A stretch of DNA of 64,000 nucleotides from JBBWZH01 sp035544115 (GCA_963714145.1 OY970235.1:9176001-9240000); one strand, 5' to 3'. Counted from the stretch's first letter, positions 32,099-41,374 are shown. The notes: generated by a model from the letters alone, not told the origin. Translations and numbers: made by a program.

Positions 32099-34393
32099 GT
32101 GGGGTCACCATCGGCCAGGGGTGGGCGCTGGCGGCGCGCGCTCCCGGGCGCGGCGGTCTGCCTGCTCGCGTTGAGCTTCGTCGCGCCGTTCGCGTTCGGT
32201 AGCGCCGGAGCGGGGTTCGCCGCGGTGACGTCGTCGGCGGTCAGGTTGGGCGCGGCGGAGAGCTTCACGGTGGCCGGCGCGCTGTACCGGTGGGGGGCCG
32301 GTGCCGCCGGGCTGAACGGGGTCGGCGAACTCGGCTACCGGACCTCGCCCACCCGGGTCGGCACCGAGACCGACTGGTCGAGCACGGCTACCGGGGAGTC
32401 GGCCCGGACCACCTGCGGGATCAGGGGCAGCGGCACGCTGTGGTGCTGGGGGTACAACGACTGGGGCCAGTTGGGGCTCGGTGACTACGACGAGCGGACC
32501 GAGCCGACGCAGGTGGGCGCCGATGCCACCTGGTTCAGTGTGGTGGTCAGTGGCCAGTTCGGCTGCGGCCTGCGCGGTGCCGGCACGCTGTGGTGCTGGG
32601 GGGCGAACCACACCGGACAGGTCGGCACCGGCGCGAGCACCACGTCCTATCCGAGCCCGGTGCAGATCGGCACGGCCACCTGGACGGCGATCACCGCCGG
32701 TGAGACCGATGCCTGCGGGATCCGGACCGGCGGCACGCTGTGGTGCTGGGGCAGCAACAGCTCGGGGGAGCACGGCACCGGCGACGACAGCTACCAGGAT
32801 GTGCCGACCCAGGCCGGATCGGCCACCACCTGGACCGCGGTCAGCGCCGGCGGTTCGCACACCTGCGGGGTGAACGCGGGCACCGCCTACTGCTGGGGCT
32901 ACAACATCTACGGCCAGCTGGGTACCGGCGACCAGACCAGCACCCCGAGCCCGGGCCCGGTCGCCGGCGCCGGCCCACCGGTCGACGGCGGCGGCACCTA
33001 CACCGCAGTGGCCGCGACGACGAGTTCGAGCTGCGGGCTGCGCGCCGACGGCTCGCTCTGGTGCTGGGGCAACAACCAGGACGGTCAGCTCGGCCTTGGC
33101 GACTGGACCGAGCGGGACTCGCCCACCCAGGTCGGCTCGGCCACCTGGGCGACGATCGCGGTCGCCGGTACGGCGACCTGCGGCACCCAGACCGACGGCT
33201 CGCTGTGGTGCTGGGGTGCCAACAACTACGGCCAGCTGGGCACCGGCGACCGGACGGACCAGCAGACCCCGGTCCAGGTCGGCAGCGCTACCGGCTGGTC
33301 GGTGGCCGTTCCCGGCGGCTCGCACGCCTGCGCGATCAGCGCCCAGCTGCTGTGGTGCTGGGGAAAGGTCGAGTCCGGCCAGCTCGGTATCGGCGTCAGC
33401 ACGGACGCGTTCGTGCCCACGACGGTCGGTGCGGTCAGCACCTGGGTCTCCGTCGACGTGGGCATCGAGCATGCCTGCGGCACCCGCGCCGACGGCACGC
33501 TGTGGTGCTGGGGGGCGAACCCGTCCGGCCAGCTCGGCCTCGGTGACCTCGCCGGCCGGACCCACACGACCCAGGTCGGTGCCCTGACGACGTGGGACAG
33601 CGTCAGCACCGGGGACAACCACACCTGCGCCATCGACGCCGGCGGCGAGCTCTGGTGCTGGGGCGAGAACGCCTACGGCCAGCTCGGCCTGGGTGACAAC
33701 ACCAACCGCGACGAGCCGACCAGGGTCGGCACCGATACCTGGCTCATGGTCGCGCCGGGCTGGCGGATGACCTGCGGTATCCAGACCGGCGGCGGCCTGT
33801 GGTGCTGGGGCGACAACCGCTACGGCGTGCTCGGCCAGGGCGACAGCACCGACCGGCTGACCCCCACCCGGGTCGGCACCGGCACCTGGACGACAGCCTC
33901 GGCCGGCAGTGCCCAGGTCTGTGCCGTGCAGACCGGCGGCAGCCTGTGGTGCTGGGGCACCAACTTCAGCGGCAGCCTGGGCATCGGCGACCCGTCGCTT
34001 AACACGTACGAGAGCCCGATGCCGGTCGGTAGCGACACCTGGCGAACGGTCGGTGCCGGCAACGGCGACACCTGCGGCATCCAGACCACCGGCACGCTGT
34101 GGTGCTGGGGCGACGGCGGCCTCGGGCAGCTCGGCGTCGGCGACAACAGCGAGCGGACGGTACCCGCCCAGGTGGGCATCAAGACCAGTTGGACCGCGGT
34201 GACCCTGGGGAGATCGTTCGCCTGCGGGTCGCTGACCGGGCCGGCCGTCTATTGCTGGGGTTACGGCGTCGCCGGCGGCCTGGGCATCGGCGGCGACCTC
34301 GGGCCGAGGTCGTCCCCTGCCCTGCTGTCCGGTTTCGCCGGACGGCTGCTGGCCACCTGGTCCTTCGGCGACACCGTCTTCGCGGTGGCCTGA
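32099..34393 (+). CDS. Secreted RCC1-repeat protein, fourteen blades
   Basis: About 764 aa. An N-terminal signal peptide (ALPGAAVCLLALSFVAPFAF) precedes about 14 units of 45-55 residues with the RCC1 pattern CGIRxxGTLWCWGxNxxGQLGxGDxxxRxxPTQVG. The first unit (LYRWGAGAAG...GVGELGYRTSPTRVG) is degenerate. Each unit has a C...WCWG pair that could form a disulfide between strands. RCC1 propellers have seven blades, so 14 units suggest two propellers in tandem; this is inferred from the count. Extracellular bacterial versions are thought to bind proteins or surfaces. GTG 32099 is the nearest in-frame start to the signal peptide, without a ribosome binding site, so the start is tentative. Confidence 0.82.
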   Translation: MGSPSARGGRWRRALPGAAVCLLALSFVAPFAFGSAGAGFAAVTSSAVRLGAAESFTVAGALYRWGAGAAGLNGVGELGYRTSPTRVGTETDWSSTATGESARTTCGIRGSGTLWCWGYNDWGQLGLGDYDERTEPTQVGADATWFSVVVSGQFGCGLRGAGTLWCWGANHTGQVGTGASTTSYPSPVQIGTATWTAITAGETDACGIRTGGTLWCWGSNSSGEHGTGDDSYQDVPTQAGSATTWTAVSAGGSHTCGVNAGTAYCWGYNIYGQLGTGDQTSTPSPGPVAGAGPPVDGGGTYTAVAATTSSSCGLRADGSLWCWGNNQDGQLGLGDWTERDSPTQVGSATWATIAVAGTATCGTQTDGSLWCWGANNYGQLGTGDRTDQQTPVQVGSATGWSVAVPGGSHACAISAQLLWCWGKVESGQLGIGVSTDAFVPTTVGAVSTWVSVDVGIEHACGTRADGTLWCWGANPSGQLGLGDLAGRTHTTQVGALTTWDSVSTGDNHTCAIDAGGELWCWGENAYGQLGLGDNTNRDEPTRVGTDTWLMVAPGWRMTCGIQTGGGLWCWGDNRYGVLGQGDSTDRLTPTRVGTGTWTTASAGSAQVCAVQTGGSLWCWGTNFSGSLGIGDPSLNTYESPMPVGSDTWRTVGAGNGDTCGIQTTGTLWCWGDGGLGQLGVGDNSERTVPAQVGIKTSWTAVTLGRSFACGSLTGPAVYCWGYGVAGGLGIGGDLGPRSSPALLSGFAGRLLATWSFGDTVFAVA

Positions 34394-34408
34394 CCGGCCG
34401 ACCCGCCG

Positions 34409-34942
34409 TCACCGGGGCCGGAGCCGCCGGTACGGGACGAGCGCGACCAGCGCGCCGCTCCCCCCGACGAGTAGCAGCCAGCAGACCGCGGTCTGCCGGT
34501 ACGTGCTGGCCAGCAGCCGGGGGACGCCGACGTACGGCACGACCAGCCGGACCCGGCCGCGCACGCCGGCCGGGGCGAGCAGGGCGGAGTCGGGCGTCGG
34601 GTTCGCGTCGCCCTTCGTCACCAGCCGGCTGTCCGCGCGGACGGCCGCCACCCGGTGCACCACGAGCTGGCCGCTGCCGGGCCGGGTGAACAGCACGATC
34701 GCCCCCGGCCCTACCGGCTCGGCGGCCGGCTCGAACAACACCACGTCGCCGGGGCGCAGCGCTGGTGCCATCGAGCCGCTGGTCACCACCGCCGGGTGCC
34801 AGCCGACCGCGAGGAACGCCAGCGTGTAGCCGACCAGCCCGACGGTGGCGGTGAGCACCGCCCACGCGGCGGCCAGCGCGAGATCGATCCCGGCGGTGAG
34901 CAGCGCCGTGGGCCGGCGCCGGCGGCGGTGCGCCCCGCTCAC
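34409..34942 (-). CDS. SipW/ER-type signal peptidase I
   Basis: A 177-aa membrane protease. An N-terminal helix (LALAAAWAVLTATVGLVGYT) is followed by the serine motif VVTSGSMAPALRPGD (S57), then QLVVHRVAAVR with histidine H96 in place of the usual lysine, then TKGDANPTPD. A serine/histidine dyad of this kind defines the archaeal/ER/SipW branch (S26B). A second helix closes the protein (AVCWLLLVGGSGALVALVPY). SipW-type peptidases process a dedicated set of matrix proteins such as TasA; a TasA-like protein is encoded three genes upstream on the same strand. The gene is the last of that group and convergent with the RCC1 gene, 15 bp away. Confidence 0.88.
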   Translation of the reverse strand: MSGAHRRRRRPTALLTAGIDLALAAAWAVLTATVGLVGYTLAFLAVGWHPAVVTSGSMAPALRPGDVVLFEPAAEPVGPGAIVLFTRPGSGQLVVHRVAAVRADSRLVTKGDANPTPDSALLAPAGVRGRVRLVVPYVGVPRLLASTYRQTAVCWLLLVGGSGALVALVPYRRLRPR

Positions 34943-35032
34943 AATGTCTGCCGACGAGGTCGCACCAGGCCGGGTCCACCCGTCGCGTCGCGTCGGTCCA
35001 GGCCCGGCCGCGCCCGCTCCCCGGTCACGGTG

Positions 35033-36679
35033 TCACCGGGCCGCTTCCGGCAGCAGGTCGGTCGTGCCGTCCGGCGCGCCGGGGGCGGCGTCGCCGGATT
35101 CGCCGCCGTCCGGCCGGCCGGACCGGACCGTCCGGTTGCGGCCGGCCCGCTTGGCCCGGTACAGCGCCGAGTCGGCGGCGTGCACCAGGGCCGGCACGGT
35201 GGTCCCGTCCGCCGGCAGGGTGGCCAGCCCGACGCTGATCGTGATCGGCACCGGTGGATCGGAGGCGATCAGCTGGGTGCGGACCCGCTCGGCGATGGTC
35301 CACGCCGCTGTCGCGTCGGTGCGCGGCAGCAGCAGCGCGAACTCCTCCCCGCCGTAGCGGGCGAGCAGGTCCTGCGGCCGGCACAGCGCGCCCGTCACCG
35401 TGACCAGGTGGCGCAGCACGTTGTCGCCGACGAGGTGGCCGTGCTCGTCGTTCACCTTCTTGAAATGGTCGACGTCGAGCATCAGCAGGCTCAGCGCGGC
35501 CCCGTCCGGGCCGGCTCGGGCCGCCTCCCGGGCCAGCCGCAGCTCCAGCGTGCGCCGGTTGGCCGCACCGGTGAGCCCGTCGGTGGTCGCCTGCTGCGAG
35601 ATCTGCTCCAGCAGGAGGGCGTTCTGCAGGGCGAGCGAGCCGTGCGAGACGAACCGCTCGATGGTGCTGACCACCCGCTGCTCGATCCGGGAGCCGCGAC
35701 GCAGGCCGTACTCGACGCAGAGGACGCCGAGGGTCTGCTCGTCGGCCTGCATCGGGACCAGGGCCAGGTTGCGGGCCGCCGGGAACGCGCTGGCCAGCCA
35801 CGGGTCGCGGGCGGGGTCGGCATGGCTGACCAGCAAGGTGGCCCGGTCGGCCAGCGCGGCGGTGACCAGCCCGTCGTGGTCGGGGCTGGCGATCCCGGGT
35901 TCCGGTGCGCGGTCCGGACGGGCGGCGACGGCCAGGCCGTGCCCGGCCAGCACCACCGCCCCGGTCGGGGTGACATGCACCAGCGCCACCCGGGGGACCC
36001 CGAAGTCGGCGGCGATCGCCTCGACCAGCAGCACGGCCACCGCGCTGGCCCGGCTGGCCCGCTCCAGGCTCAGGCCGAGCCGGGCCAGGGCCTCCAGGTC
36101 GTAGCCGCGCCGGCGCAGTTCCCGTTCGTTGAGCGCGGCGAAGCTCGCGGTGCAGTACGCCACCAGCCACAGGATCGCGGTGAAGGCGACCACCCGGGCT
36201 GTTTCCTGGCCGGGTGCGGGCGCCGGGCCGTACGCCCCGCTGGCCCGCAGCTGGATGTCCAGCCAGATCAGCAGGGTGTGCCAGACGGTGACCTTGAGCC
36301 CGGTGCGGAAGCTTGCCAGCAGCGTCACCGCGATCACATGCATCAGCACCAGGTAGCGCAGCGGGGGCAGCGAGTCCCGCGGGGTGTATGCCACGATCGC
36401 CAGATAGACGCCGTCCGCGAGCAGGGTCACGCTGAACAGCGAGATGGCCCGGTCGCGCCGCAGCCGCCAGGCCCGCCCGCCCAGCGCCGACAGGGCCAGG
36501 TAGGCCGCCGTGACGGCGGCCAGCGTCGGTGCCGGCAGCGCCCGCGCGGCCGGCTGCACCCACCAGTACCCGACCACCGTCGCGACCAGCAGCAGCCGGA
36601 ACAGCCGCATGTAGCGCAGCCGGTCCGCGACCGGCACCAGCCCGCTCTCGCTCACCAGCGTCAGCCGCCGGATCGTCAC
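35033..36679 (-). CDS. Membrane diguanylate cyclase with GAF-like domain
   Basis: A 548-aa protein. About six N-terminal helices (LFRLLLVATVVGYWWV, ISLFSVTLLADGVYLAIVA, YLVLMHVIAVTLLASF and others) occupy residues 20-190. A GAF-like domain follows (LVEAIAADFGVPRVALVHV, LALVPMQADEQTLGVLCVEY). Residues ~385-525 are a GGDEF domain with LTGAANRRTLELRL, DVDHFKKVNDEHGHLVGD and the active-site loop RYGGEEF near residue 445. All catalytic elements are intact, so it should make cyclic di-GMP. No upstream RxxD inhibitory motif was found. GTG 36679 lies in a GTGA overlap with the upstream membrane-anchored gene, tying it to the TasA/SipW-like cluster. Confidence 0.92.
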   Translation of the reverse strand: MTIRRLTLVSESGLVPVADRLRYMRLFRLLLVATVVGYWWVQPAARALPAPTLAAVTAAYLALSALGGRAWRLRRDRAISLFSVTLLADGVYLAIVAYTPRDSLPPLRYLVLMHVIAVTLLASFRTGLKVTVWHTLLIWLDIQLRASGAYGPAPAPGQETARVVAFTAILWLVAYCTASFAALNERELRRRGYDLEALARLGLSLERASRASAVAVLLVEAIAADFGVPRVALVHVTPTGAVVLAGHGLAVAARPDRAPEPGIASPDHDGLVTAALADRATLLVSHADPARDPWLASAFPAARNLALVPMQADEQTLGVLCVEYGLRRGSRIEQRVVSTIERFVSHGSLALQNALLLEQISQQATTDGLTGAANRRTLELRLAREAARAGPDGAALSLLMLDVDHFKKVNDEHGHLVGDNVLRHLVTVTGALCRPQDLLARYGGEEFALLLPRTDATAAWTIAERVRTQLIASDPPVPITISVGLATLPADGTTVPALVHAADSALYRAKRAGRNRTVRSGRPDGGESGDAAPGAPDGTTDLLPEAAR

Positions 36680-37560
36680 GGGAACTCGTTCCTGCTGGCG
36701 AACCCGAGCTGGACCGGTGGCCGGACCGGCGCCAGCGCGAGCTTCGGGTCCCGGCGGTCGATCCGGTTCTGCAGGAGCAGGAACGCGGCCACGACGCCGA
36801 GCAGGGTCAGGCTGATCGAGCCGGCCGCCAGCAGCGGCACCGCGACCGCCTTGGCAAGCCGCCACAGCGCGTCGCCGAGCCGGTGCATCGCGCCGACCAG
36901 CCGGCGCGGCAGCGAGGGCCGGCCGACCGGCGCGGCCGCGGGGTCCGGCCGCGGCGCGGTCCACACCAGGTCGAACGTCACGGCCCGGCCCTGCGCGGCG
37001 TCGGTATCGGCCACCGCCACGGTGATCTGGAACGTCACGTCGCCCTGCGCGGCGGGCAGCCGCAGCACCGGCAGCCCGGGCGCCGGGCCGGGCGGGCCGG
37101 CGCCGGTCAGCCCGGTCAGCGGACCACGGTACGGGGTGGCCGCGGCCACGAAGCCGGTACAGCCAGTGCCAGTGCCAGTGCCAGTGCCAGTCGCAGTGCC
37201 GGCGCCGGCGCCGGTCCGGACGGTGGCCGTGAGGTACGGGGCCAGCCCGCCGGAGCGGACCACCGCGTACAGCCGGACCGCGCTGCCCGGCACCACGTCC
37301 TGGAAGCGGAGGGCCACGCAGTTGGTGGCCGGGTGGCCGGGCACCAGGCCGTCGAGCGCGAACAGGGTAGTGACACCGGCATCGGCGGACAGTTCGACGG
37401 CGGTGGACGGCCACCGGGTCGCCGGCTCCGGGGCCGGCTGCCGCCGGGCCGGCGCCGGGACCGCCAGCACGGCCATCAGCGCCACCCCGGCCAACGCCCA
37501 CGGCAACGCCCGGCGCCACGCCCGGGCGGGGCGCGACGCTGCTCTCCGCACCGTGTCCAC
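36676..37560 (-). CDS. Membrane-anchored extracytoplasmic protein of the TasA/SipW cluster
   Basis: About 294 aa. An N-terminal signal/anchor (RALPWALAGVALMAVLAV) and a C-terminal helix (LLAAGSISLTLLGVVAAFLL) bracket an extracytoplasmic domain with beta-rich segments (PATNCVALRFQDVVPGSAVR, VTFQITVAVADTD). A Gly/Thr run encoded by a CCAGTG microsatellite sits mid-protein. GTG 37560 is preferred since AAGG lies seven bases upstream; ATG 37626 would add 22 polar residues. I cannot name a family. Coupled by GTGA to the diguanylate cyclase and downstream of the TasA-like gene, it may anchor or assemble the matrix fibre. Confidence 0.65.
   Translation of the reverse strand: MDTVRRAASRPARAWRRALPWALAGVALMAVLAVPAPARRQPAPEPATRWPSTAVELSADAGVTTLFALDGLVPGHPATNCVALRFQDVVPGSAVRLYAVVRSGGLAPYLTATVRTGAGAGTATGTGTGTGTGCTGFVAAATPYRGPLTGLTGAGPPGPAPGLPVLRLPAAQGDVTFQITVAVADTDAAQGRAVTFDLVWTAPRPDPAAAPVGRPSLPRRLVGAMHRLGDALWRLAKAVAVPLLAAGSISLTLLGVVAAFLLLQNRIDRRDPKLALAPVRPPVQLGFASRNEFP
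37163..37192. repeat. CCAGTG microsatellite inside a gene
   Basis: Four exact CCAGTG hexamers plus one with a single change encode an alternating Gly/Thr stretch on the minus strand. Being a multiple of three, slippage would change length but not frame. Confidence 0.85.
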
Positions 37561-37728
37561 CCCATCGCCTTCGTCGCCGTGGTCACTGCCGCGCCACGCT
37601 GCGGTCGTCCACCGCCGGCTCCGCATCCCTGGCCGCGCCGGATGAAGCGGGCGTTGCGTGGTGGCCGGCGCCCGGACCCGGCACGAGACTCCAAGCGCGC
37701 TGTGTCACTGATTCGCTCGCAAGCTCAC

Positions 37729-38334
37729 TCACGTCTGGGCTTCCCAGATGAGGTTGAGGTCCAGGGTGCCGCCCTGGACGCCGTCGCCCGCGTTGCTGGG
37801 CAGCGACACGGTGATCCGGTACGCACGGTCCTGGCCGGACGCGGTCGGCTGCCACGGGCTGGTGGCCGGCACCCCGGACGCGAAGGCGGTCCGGAGGGCG
37901 AACACGTCCGTTGTCTCCGCTGGGAGGATCGTGGCGGTGTTCGTGTTGAAGCCGGCCGCGCAGTCCCCGTAGCCGCCGTTGTCGGCCGTCTCCACCTTGA
38001 TCGTGACGGTGCCGCCGAGGTTCTTCACGTCGTCGCTGTAGGCCCCGGCGAACAGCTTGACGGTGGCGGTCACCGTGCCGGTGTAGGTCACCAGCACGCA
38101 CTGCACCACATCCTGGCCCGGCACCAGGGTGCTGACGTTGATCAGCTTGAGGCCGCCGCTCCGCTCGTTGTCGATCACCACGGAACCGGCCTGCACGTGG
38201 TTGTCGGTCGACGTCTGGGCGGTGAACGCGCCCTGGGAGGCCTGCCAGACCAGCACGCCGCTGCCGAGCATGCCGATCACCAGGCCCAGCGGCAGGAGCG
38301 CCATCCGGCGCCACCCCGCAACGATCCGTACCAT
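37729..38334 (-). CDS. TasA/camelysin-like matrix protein with SipW-type signal
   Basis: A 201-aa secreted protein. The N-terminus (VRIVAGWRRMALLPLGLVIG) continues into a hydrophobic core ending GVLVWQASQGAFTAQTSTDN, the layout of SipW-dependent signal peptides, where an A-x-F-T element follows the core. The mature part is a beta sandwich: VQAGSVVIDNERSGGLKLIN, VVQCVLVTYTGTVTATVKLF and a closing GTLDLNLIWEA strand. TasA-type proteins polymerise into biofilm fibres. ATG 38334 has GGGAGG five bases upstream. It is the first gene of a same-strand group with the anchored protein, a diguanylate cyclase and a SipW-type peptidase. Confidence 0.78.
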   Translation of the reverse strand: MVRIVAGWRRMALLPLGLVIGMLGSGVLVWQASQGAFTAQTSTDNHVQAGSVVIDNERSGGLKLINVSTLVPGQDVVQCVLVTYTGTVTATVKLFAGAYSDDVKNLGGTVTIKVETADNGGYGDCAAGFNTNTATILPAETTDVFALRTAFASGVPATSPWQPTASGQDRAYRITVSLPSNAGDGVQGGTLDLNLIWEAQT

Positions 38335-38697
38335 CGCAGCCTCCCGCACCTGTGCGTGTCGCGTGCCGTGCCTCCTTGTCATCGGCCGAGCACAGCCGAA
38401 GGTGAACCGGCCGCGCTCACCGTCAGGCCGACCGGGCCGGACCTGGGTGGCACCGCTGCCTCCTCCGCGCACCGGGCGGCTCGCCGGTGGGCCTGCCGCT
38501 CCCATCGAGAATCGGCCGGCGCCGCGGGAAGCTGAGCAGTTGCCGGGTGTTCGGCCCGGGCTGCCGGGTCAGGGCCGGCCGCCGGCCCGGCACAGCCTGG
38601 TGGGTCAGCTTGGCGGTCGGCCGGCCGTCGGGTCGGGCCGGCTCAGCGGTGTCCGGGTGGCCGCGGGCGGCCACCCGGGCGGTACGCGGGTAGCCGG
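38335..38697. other. Intergenic region upstream of the TasA-like gene
   Basis: About 360 bp without a credible gene. Near the right end it contains the terminator of the neighbouring gene (38653-38678). The TasA-like promoter should be in the left half but no clear -35/-10 pair stands out. Confidence 0.55.
38653..38678 (-). terminator. Hairpin terminator of the DUF2867-like gene
   Basis: Perfect 11-bp stem (CCGGGTGGCCG / CGGCCACCCGG) with a 4-nt loop, extendable by a wobble and a G-C pair, 20 nt past the stop codon at 38698. Confidence 0.7.
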
Positions 38698-39174
38698 TCA
38701 GGTGGGCCCCGGCCGGGCCGGATCGAGTCGCCGGCAGGCCGAGTCCAGCATCGCGTGCACGATCGGCGAGTGCAGCAGCCGGACCGGGCCGAAGTAGAGC
38801 CGCCCGCGCCGCCCCTTCAGCCGCACCACGGTGGTCACCCGGACCAGCGAACGGGCCGTGTCCACCCCGACCCCGACCCGGAAGTCCAGGTGCACGTCGT
38901 CGGCGGCGATCAGGGCCTCCTCGCCGACGACCTCGCGGACCGTGAACACCGACCGGCCGGCCCGGGGCACGCCGATCATCGGCACCAGCAGTTGGCGCAG
39001 TCCCAGCAGCGCCCGCACCGGCGCCGGTGCCCCGGCGACCGAGAACACCTCCGCCGCCCACCGGGCCGGATCCGCCGGTGCCCCGGCCGGCAGTGGCGCC
39101 GCCGCCACGTCCACGAAGTCCGGCCGCGGAATGTCCCGCAGCGCCGCCGACACGAACCCTGGCATCTCGCCCAT
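38698..39174 (-). CDS. DUF2867-like protein
   Basis: A 158-aa protein. The conserved parts of DUF2867 are visible: WAAEVFSVAGAPAPVRALLG, HLDFRVGVGVD near the middle, and a C-terminal RLYFGPVRLLHSPIVHAML helix. The family is often fused to NAD-dependent epimerases or stands alone next to oxidoreductases; its role is unknown. ATG 39174 is used without a clear ribosome binding site. It lies between the TasA-like and GH43 genes on the same strand but separated by terminators, so it is probably independent. Confidence 0.7.
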   Translation of the reverse strand: MGEMPGFVSAALRDIPRPDFVDVAAAPLPAGAPADPARWAAEVFSVAGAPAPVRALLGLRQLLVPMIGVPRAGRSVFTVREVVGEEALIAADDVHLDFRVGVGVDTARSLVRVTTVVRLKGRRGRLYFGPVRLLHSPIVHAMLDSACRRLDPARPGPT

Positions 39175-39265
39175 GGTGGCGACGCTACGCCGGAGGGTCC
39201 CGGTGGCCGTGCCGGGTCCGGCGGCCGGGCCTGGCGGTGGCCGCCGGGCCGGCGCACCGCGGTGG

Positions 39266-41080
39266 CTACGGGGCCAGCAGGCGGACCGGCCCGGGTTGGC
39301 CGCCGAGGCCGAGGGTGTCGCCGGCGCGATCGACCAGCAGGTAGGTGCCGTCGTTGCGGGGCTCGATCCGCCACTCGGCGGCGTGGCCGGCCAGGGTGGG
39401 CCCGCCGGTCCGGAGTGTCCCGAGTGGACGTCCGGTGTGGACGTTGACGATCCGGTAGTAGCCGTCGGTCGTCGGGACGAACCGCCATTGCTGGCAGCTA
39501 CCGGTCTGCCGGCTGGTGCCCACCGTCCGTCCACAGGAGAGGGTCCGCTGGCCGGTGCCGTCGGCGATCAGGACACCGCCGACCGGGGCCACCCGGAACT
39601 GCTCGCAACCGGCGCCGGTCGGGGTGACGGTCTGGATCAGCGCGCCGGCGCCGCCGCACCCGGCCGGCGCGAGCACCCGGCCGGCCAGCCGGTTCTGGAC
39701 CTGCAGCCAGCCGTTGTCGGTGCGCACGAACCGGTACTCCTGGCAGGCGTTGGCCAGCCAGCCCCACTGCGCCACCCGGGCGCCGTCGGCGTTGACGCAG
39801 CCGGCCACCTCGGCGACCTTGTTGCTGAACCGGTTGCCGAGGCTGACGTACCCGCCGTCGCGGTCGTCCGGCCGCCACTGCTGGCACGGGCTGCCGGTGC
39901 CGACCGCGAGCGCGATGTCGGCGCCCTCGTAGCCGCAGCCGACGTTGGCCAGCACGGCACCGCTGGACCGGTTCACCAGCTCGACGTAGGCCGGGCCGCG
40001 GCCGAGCTGCTGGCTGCCGGACAGCGGGTCGCCCAGCCGGGGCCACCCGTCCCGCCAGGAGACCGTCCGCACCGAGAGCTTCGGTGTGCCGTGGTCGTAC
40101 CGGTCGTAGTAGTGGTGGGCGAACAGGTCGACCCCGGCCCGCTGGTAGACGTCGGCGCCACCGGTGCCGACGAACTCGTTGTAGCCGCGCAGGATCTCGG
40201 TGCCACCGCCGGCGAGCATGCTGACTCCGCTGGCGTCCTGGTACGGCCCGGTGATCTGGCCCGAGCGGCCCACCACGACGCGGTAGTCGGAGTTCACCCC
40301 GCGGCAGCAGAAGTCCAGGCTGACGAACAGGTAGTAGTAACCGCCGTGCCGGACGATCGACGGCCCCTCGATCGACGCGCCGCCCCGGGACGCCAGCGCG
40401 TACAGCGTGGTGTCCACTGTGGACAGAAGGCCGGTGCGGGCGTCCAGCCGGCGCATCTTGATGCCGCCCCAGAACGAGCCGAACGAGAGCCAGGGCGCAC
40501 CGGCCGGGTCGACGCTGAGGTCCGGGTCGATCGCGTTGAAGTCGTCGGTGCCGCTGCGCGACCGGAGCACCAGGCCGCGGTCGACCCAGCCGAAGCGCGG
40601 GCTGTCCGGGTCCAGCGTCGGCGTGGTGGCCAGGCCGATCACCGAGTTGTTGGTGCCGAACGAGGATGCGGCGTAGTAGAGGCGGTACTCGCCGTTGACG
40701 TAGTTGATGTCCGGCGCCCAGAAGTCGCCCGGCGTCAGGCCCAGTTCGGCCACCACCCAGGCCGGCGGGGTGCTGAACACCGGGCCGAGGAACGTCCAGT
40801 GCACCAGGTCGGTGGACCGCCGCACCGGCAGGTAGGTACGCGTCGCGATATCGCCGGTGATGATCTCGTAGTAGTACCGGCCCTGCTTGATCAGCGTCGG
40901 GTCGTGCGCGATCGGGTCCGCCGACGGCGCCCCGAGCACCGGCTGGGCCGGGCTTGCTGGGTTGCCCGGGTGGGCCGGCTGGGCGGCCGGCGCCGGCGCG
41001 GCCGCGAGCGCGGCGGGTGCGGTACCGAGCGGCAGCGCCAGCGCCGCCGCGCCGAGCAACCAGATCCGGAACCGAGCCAC
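39266..41080 (-). CDS. Secreted GH43 arabinan-degrading enzyme with ricin-type lectin domain
   Basis: About 604 aa. A signal peptide (RIWLLGAAALALPLGTAPAA) precedes a GH43 five-bladed propeller at residues ~55-370. The catalytic base region is IAHDPTLIKQGRYYYEI, the pKa-modulating aspartate is in FNAIDPDLSVDPAG, and the acid is E in GGASIEGPSIVRHGGYYYLF. Arrangement and the SLDFCCRG stretch resemble endo-alpha-1,5-L-arabinanases. From about residue 380 a beta-trefoil lectin domain has QQWR, CQEYRF, CEQFRV and CQQWRF repeats (CBM13-like). It would release arabinose oligomers from pectin side chains or arabinoxylan. GTG 41080 is used because AAGGGGG lies six bases upstream. Confidence 0.88.
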   Translation of the reverse strand: MARFRIWLLGAAALALPLGTAPAALAAAPAPAAQPAHPGNPASPAQPVLGAPSADPIAHDPTLIKQGRYYYEIITGDIATRTYLPVRRSTDLVHWTFLGPVFSTPPAWVVAELGLTPGDFWAPDINYVNGEYRLYYAASSFGTNNSVIGLATTPTLDPDSPRFGWVDRGLVLRSRSGTDDFNAIDPDLSVDPAGAPWLSFGSFWGGIKMRRLDARTGLLSTVDTTLYALASRGGASIEGPSIVRHGGYYYLFVSLDFCCRGVNSDYRVVVGRSGQITGPYQDASGVSMLAGGGTEILRGYNEFVGTGGADVYQRAGVDLFAHHYYDRYDHGTPKLSVRTVSWRDGWPRLGDPLSGSQQLGRGPAYVELVNRSSGAVLANVGCGYEGADIALAVGTGSPCQQWRPDDRDGGYVSLGNRFSNKVAEVAGCVNADGARVAQWGWLANACQEYRFVRTDNGWLQVQNRLAGRVLAPAGCGGAGALIQTVTPTGAGCEQFRVAPVGGVLIADGTGQRTLSCGRTVGTSRQTGSCQQWRFVPTTDGYYRIVNVHTGRPLGTLRTGGPTLAGHAAEWRIEPRNDGTYLLVDRAGDTLGLGGQPGPVRLLAP

Positions 41081-41374
41081 CACTGGCCCCCTTACCGTGA
41101 CAGCGGACTGCGCTGGCAGCCTCGCACGCCGGTGCCGCCGGTGGCCAGAACGCCCGCCGTCTTCGACAGTTTCGACGCGCCGCGCCCTGGATTTCGCGAC
41201 GCCGTCGACACCCGCCACCCCAGCCGGCGAGTGATGGCGGGTCCGGTCGGGCAGCTGGATGCGGCGCCCGCGGTCGGGATCCGCGGGCGCCGCGAGTCGG
41301 CGTGGCTCGGGCCGTACGGCGGGGCGGCCGTAGGGCGGGGTGGTCGCCGGCCCGGGTGGGCCGGGCGGTGCGGC

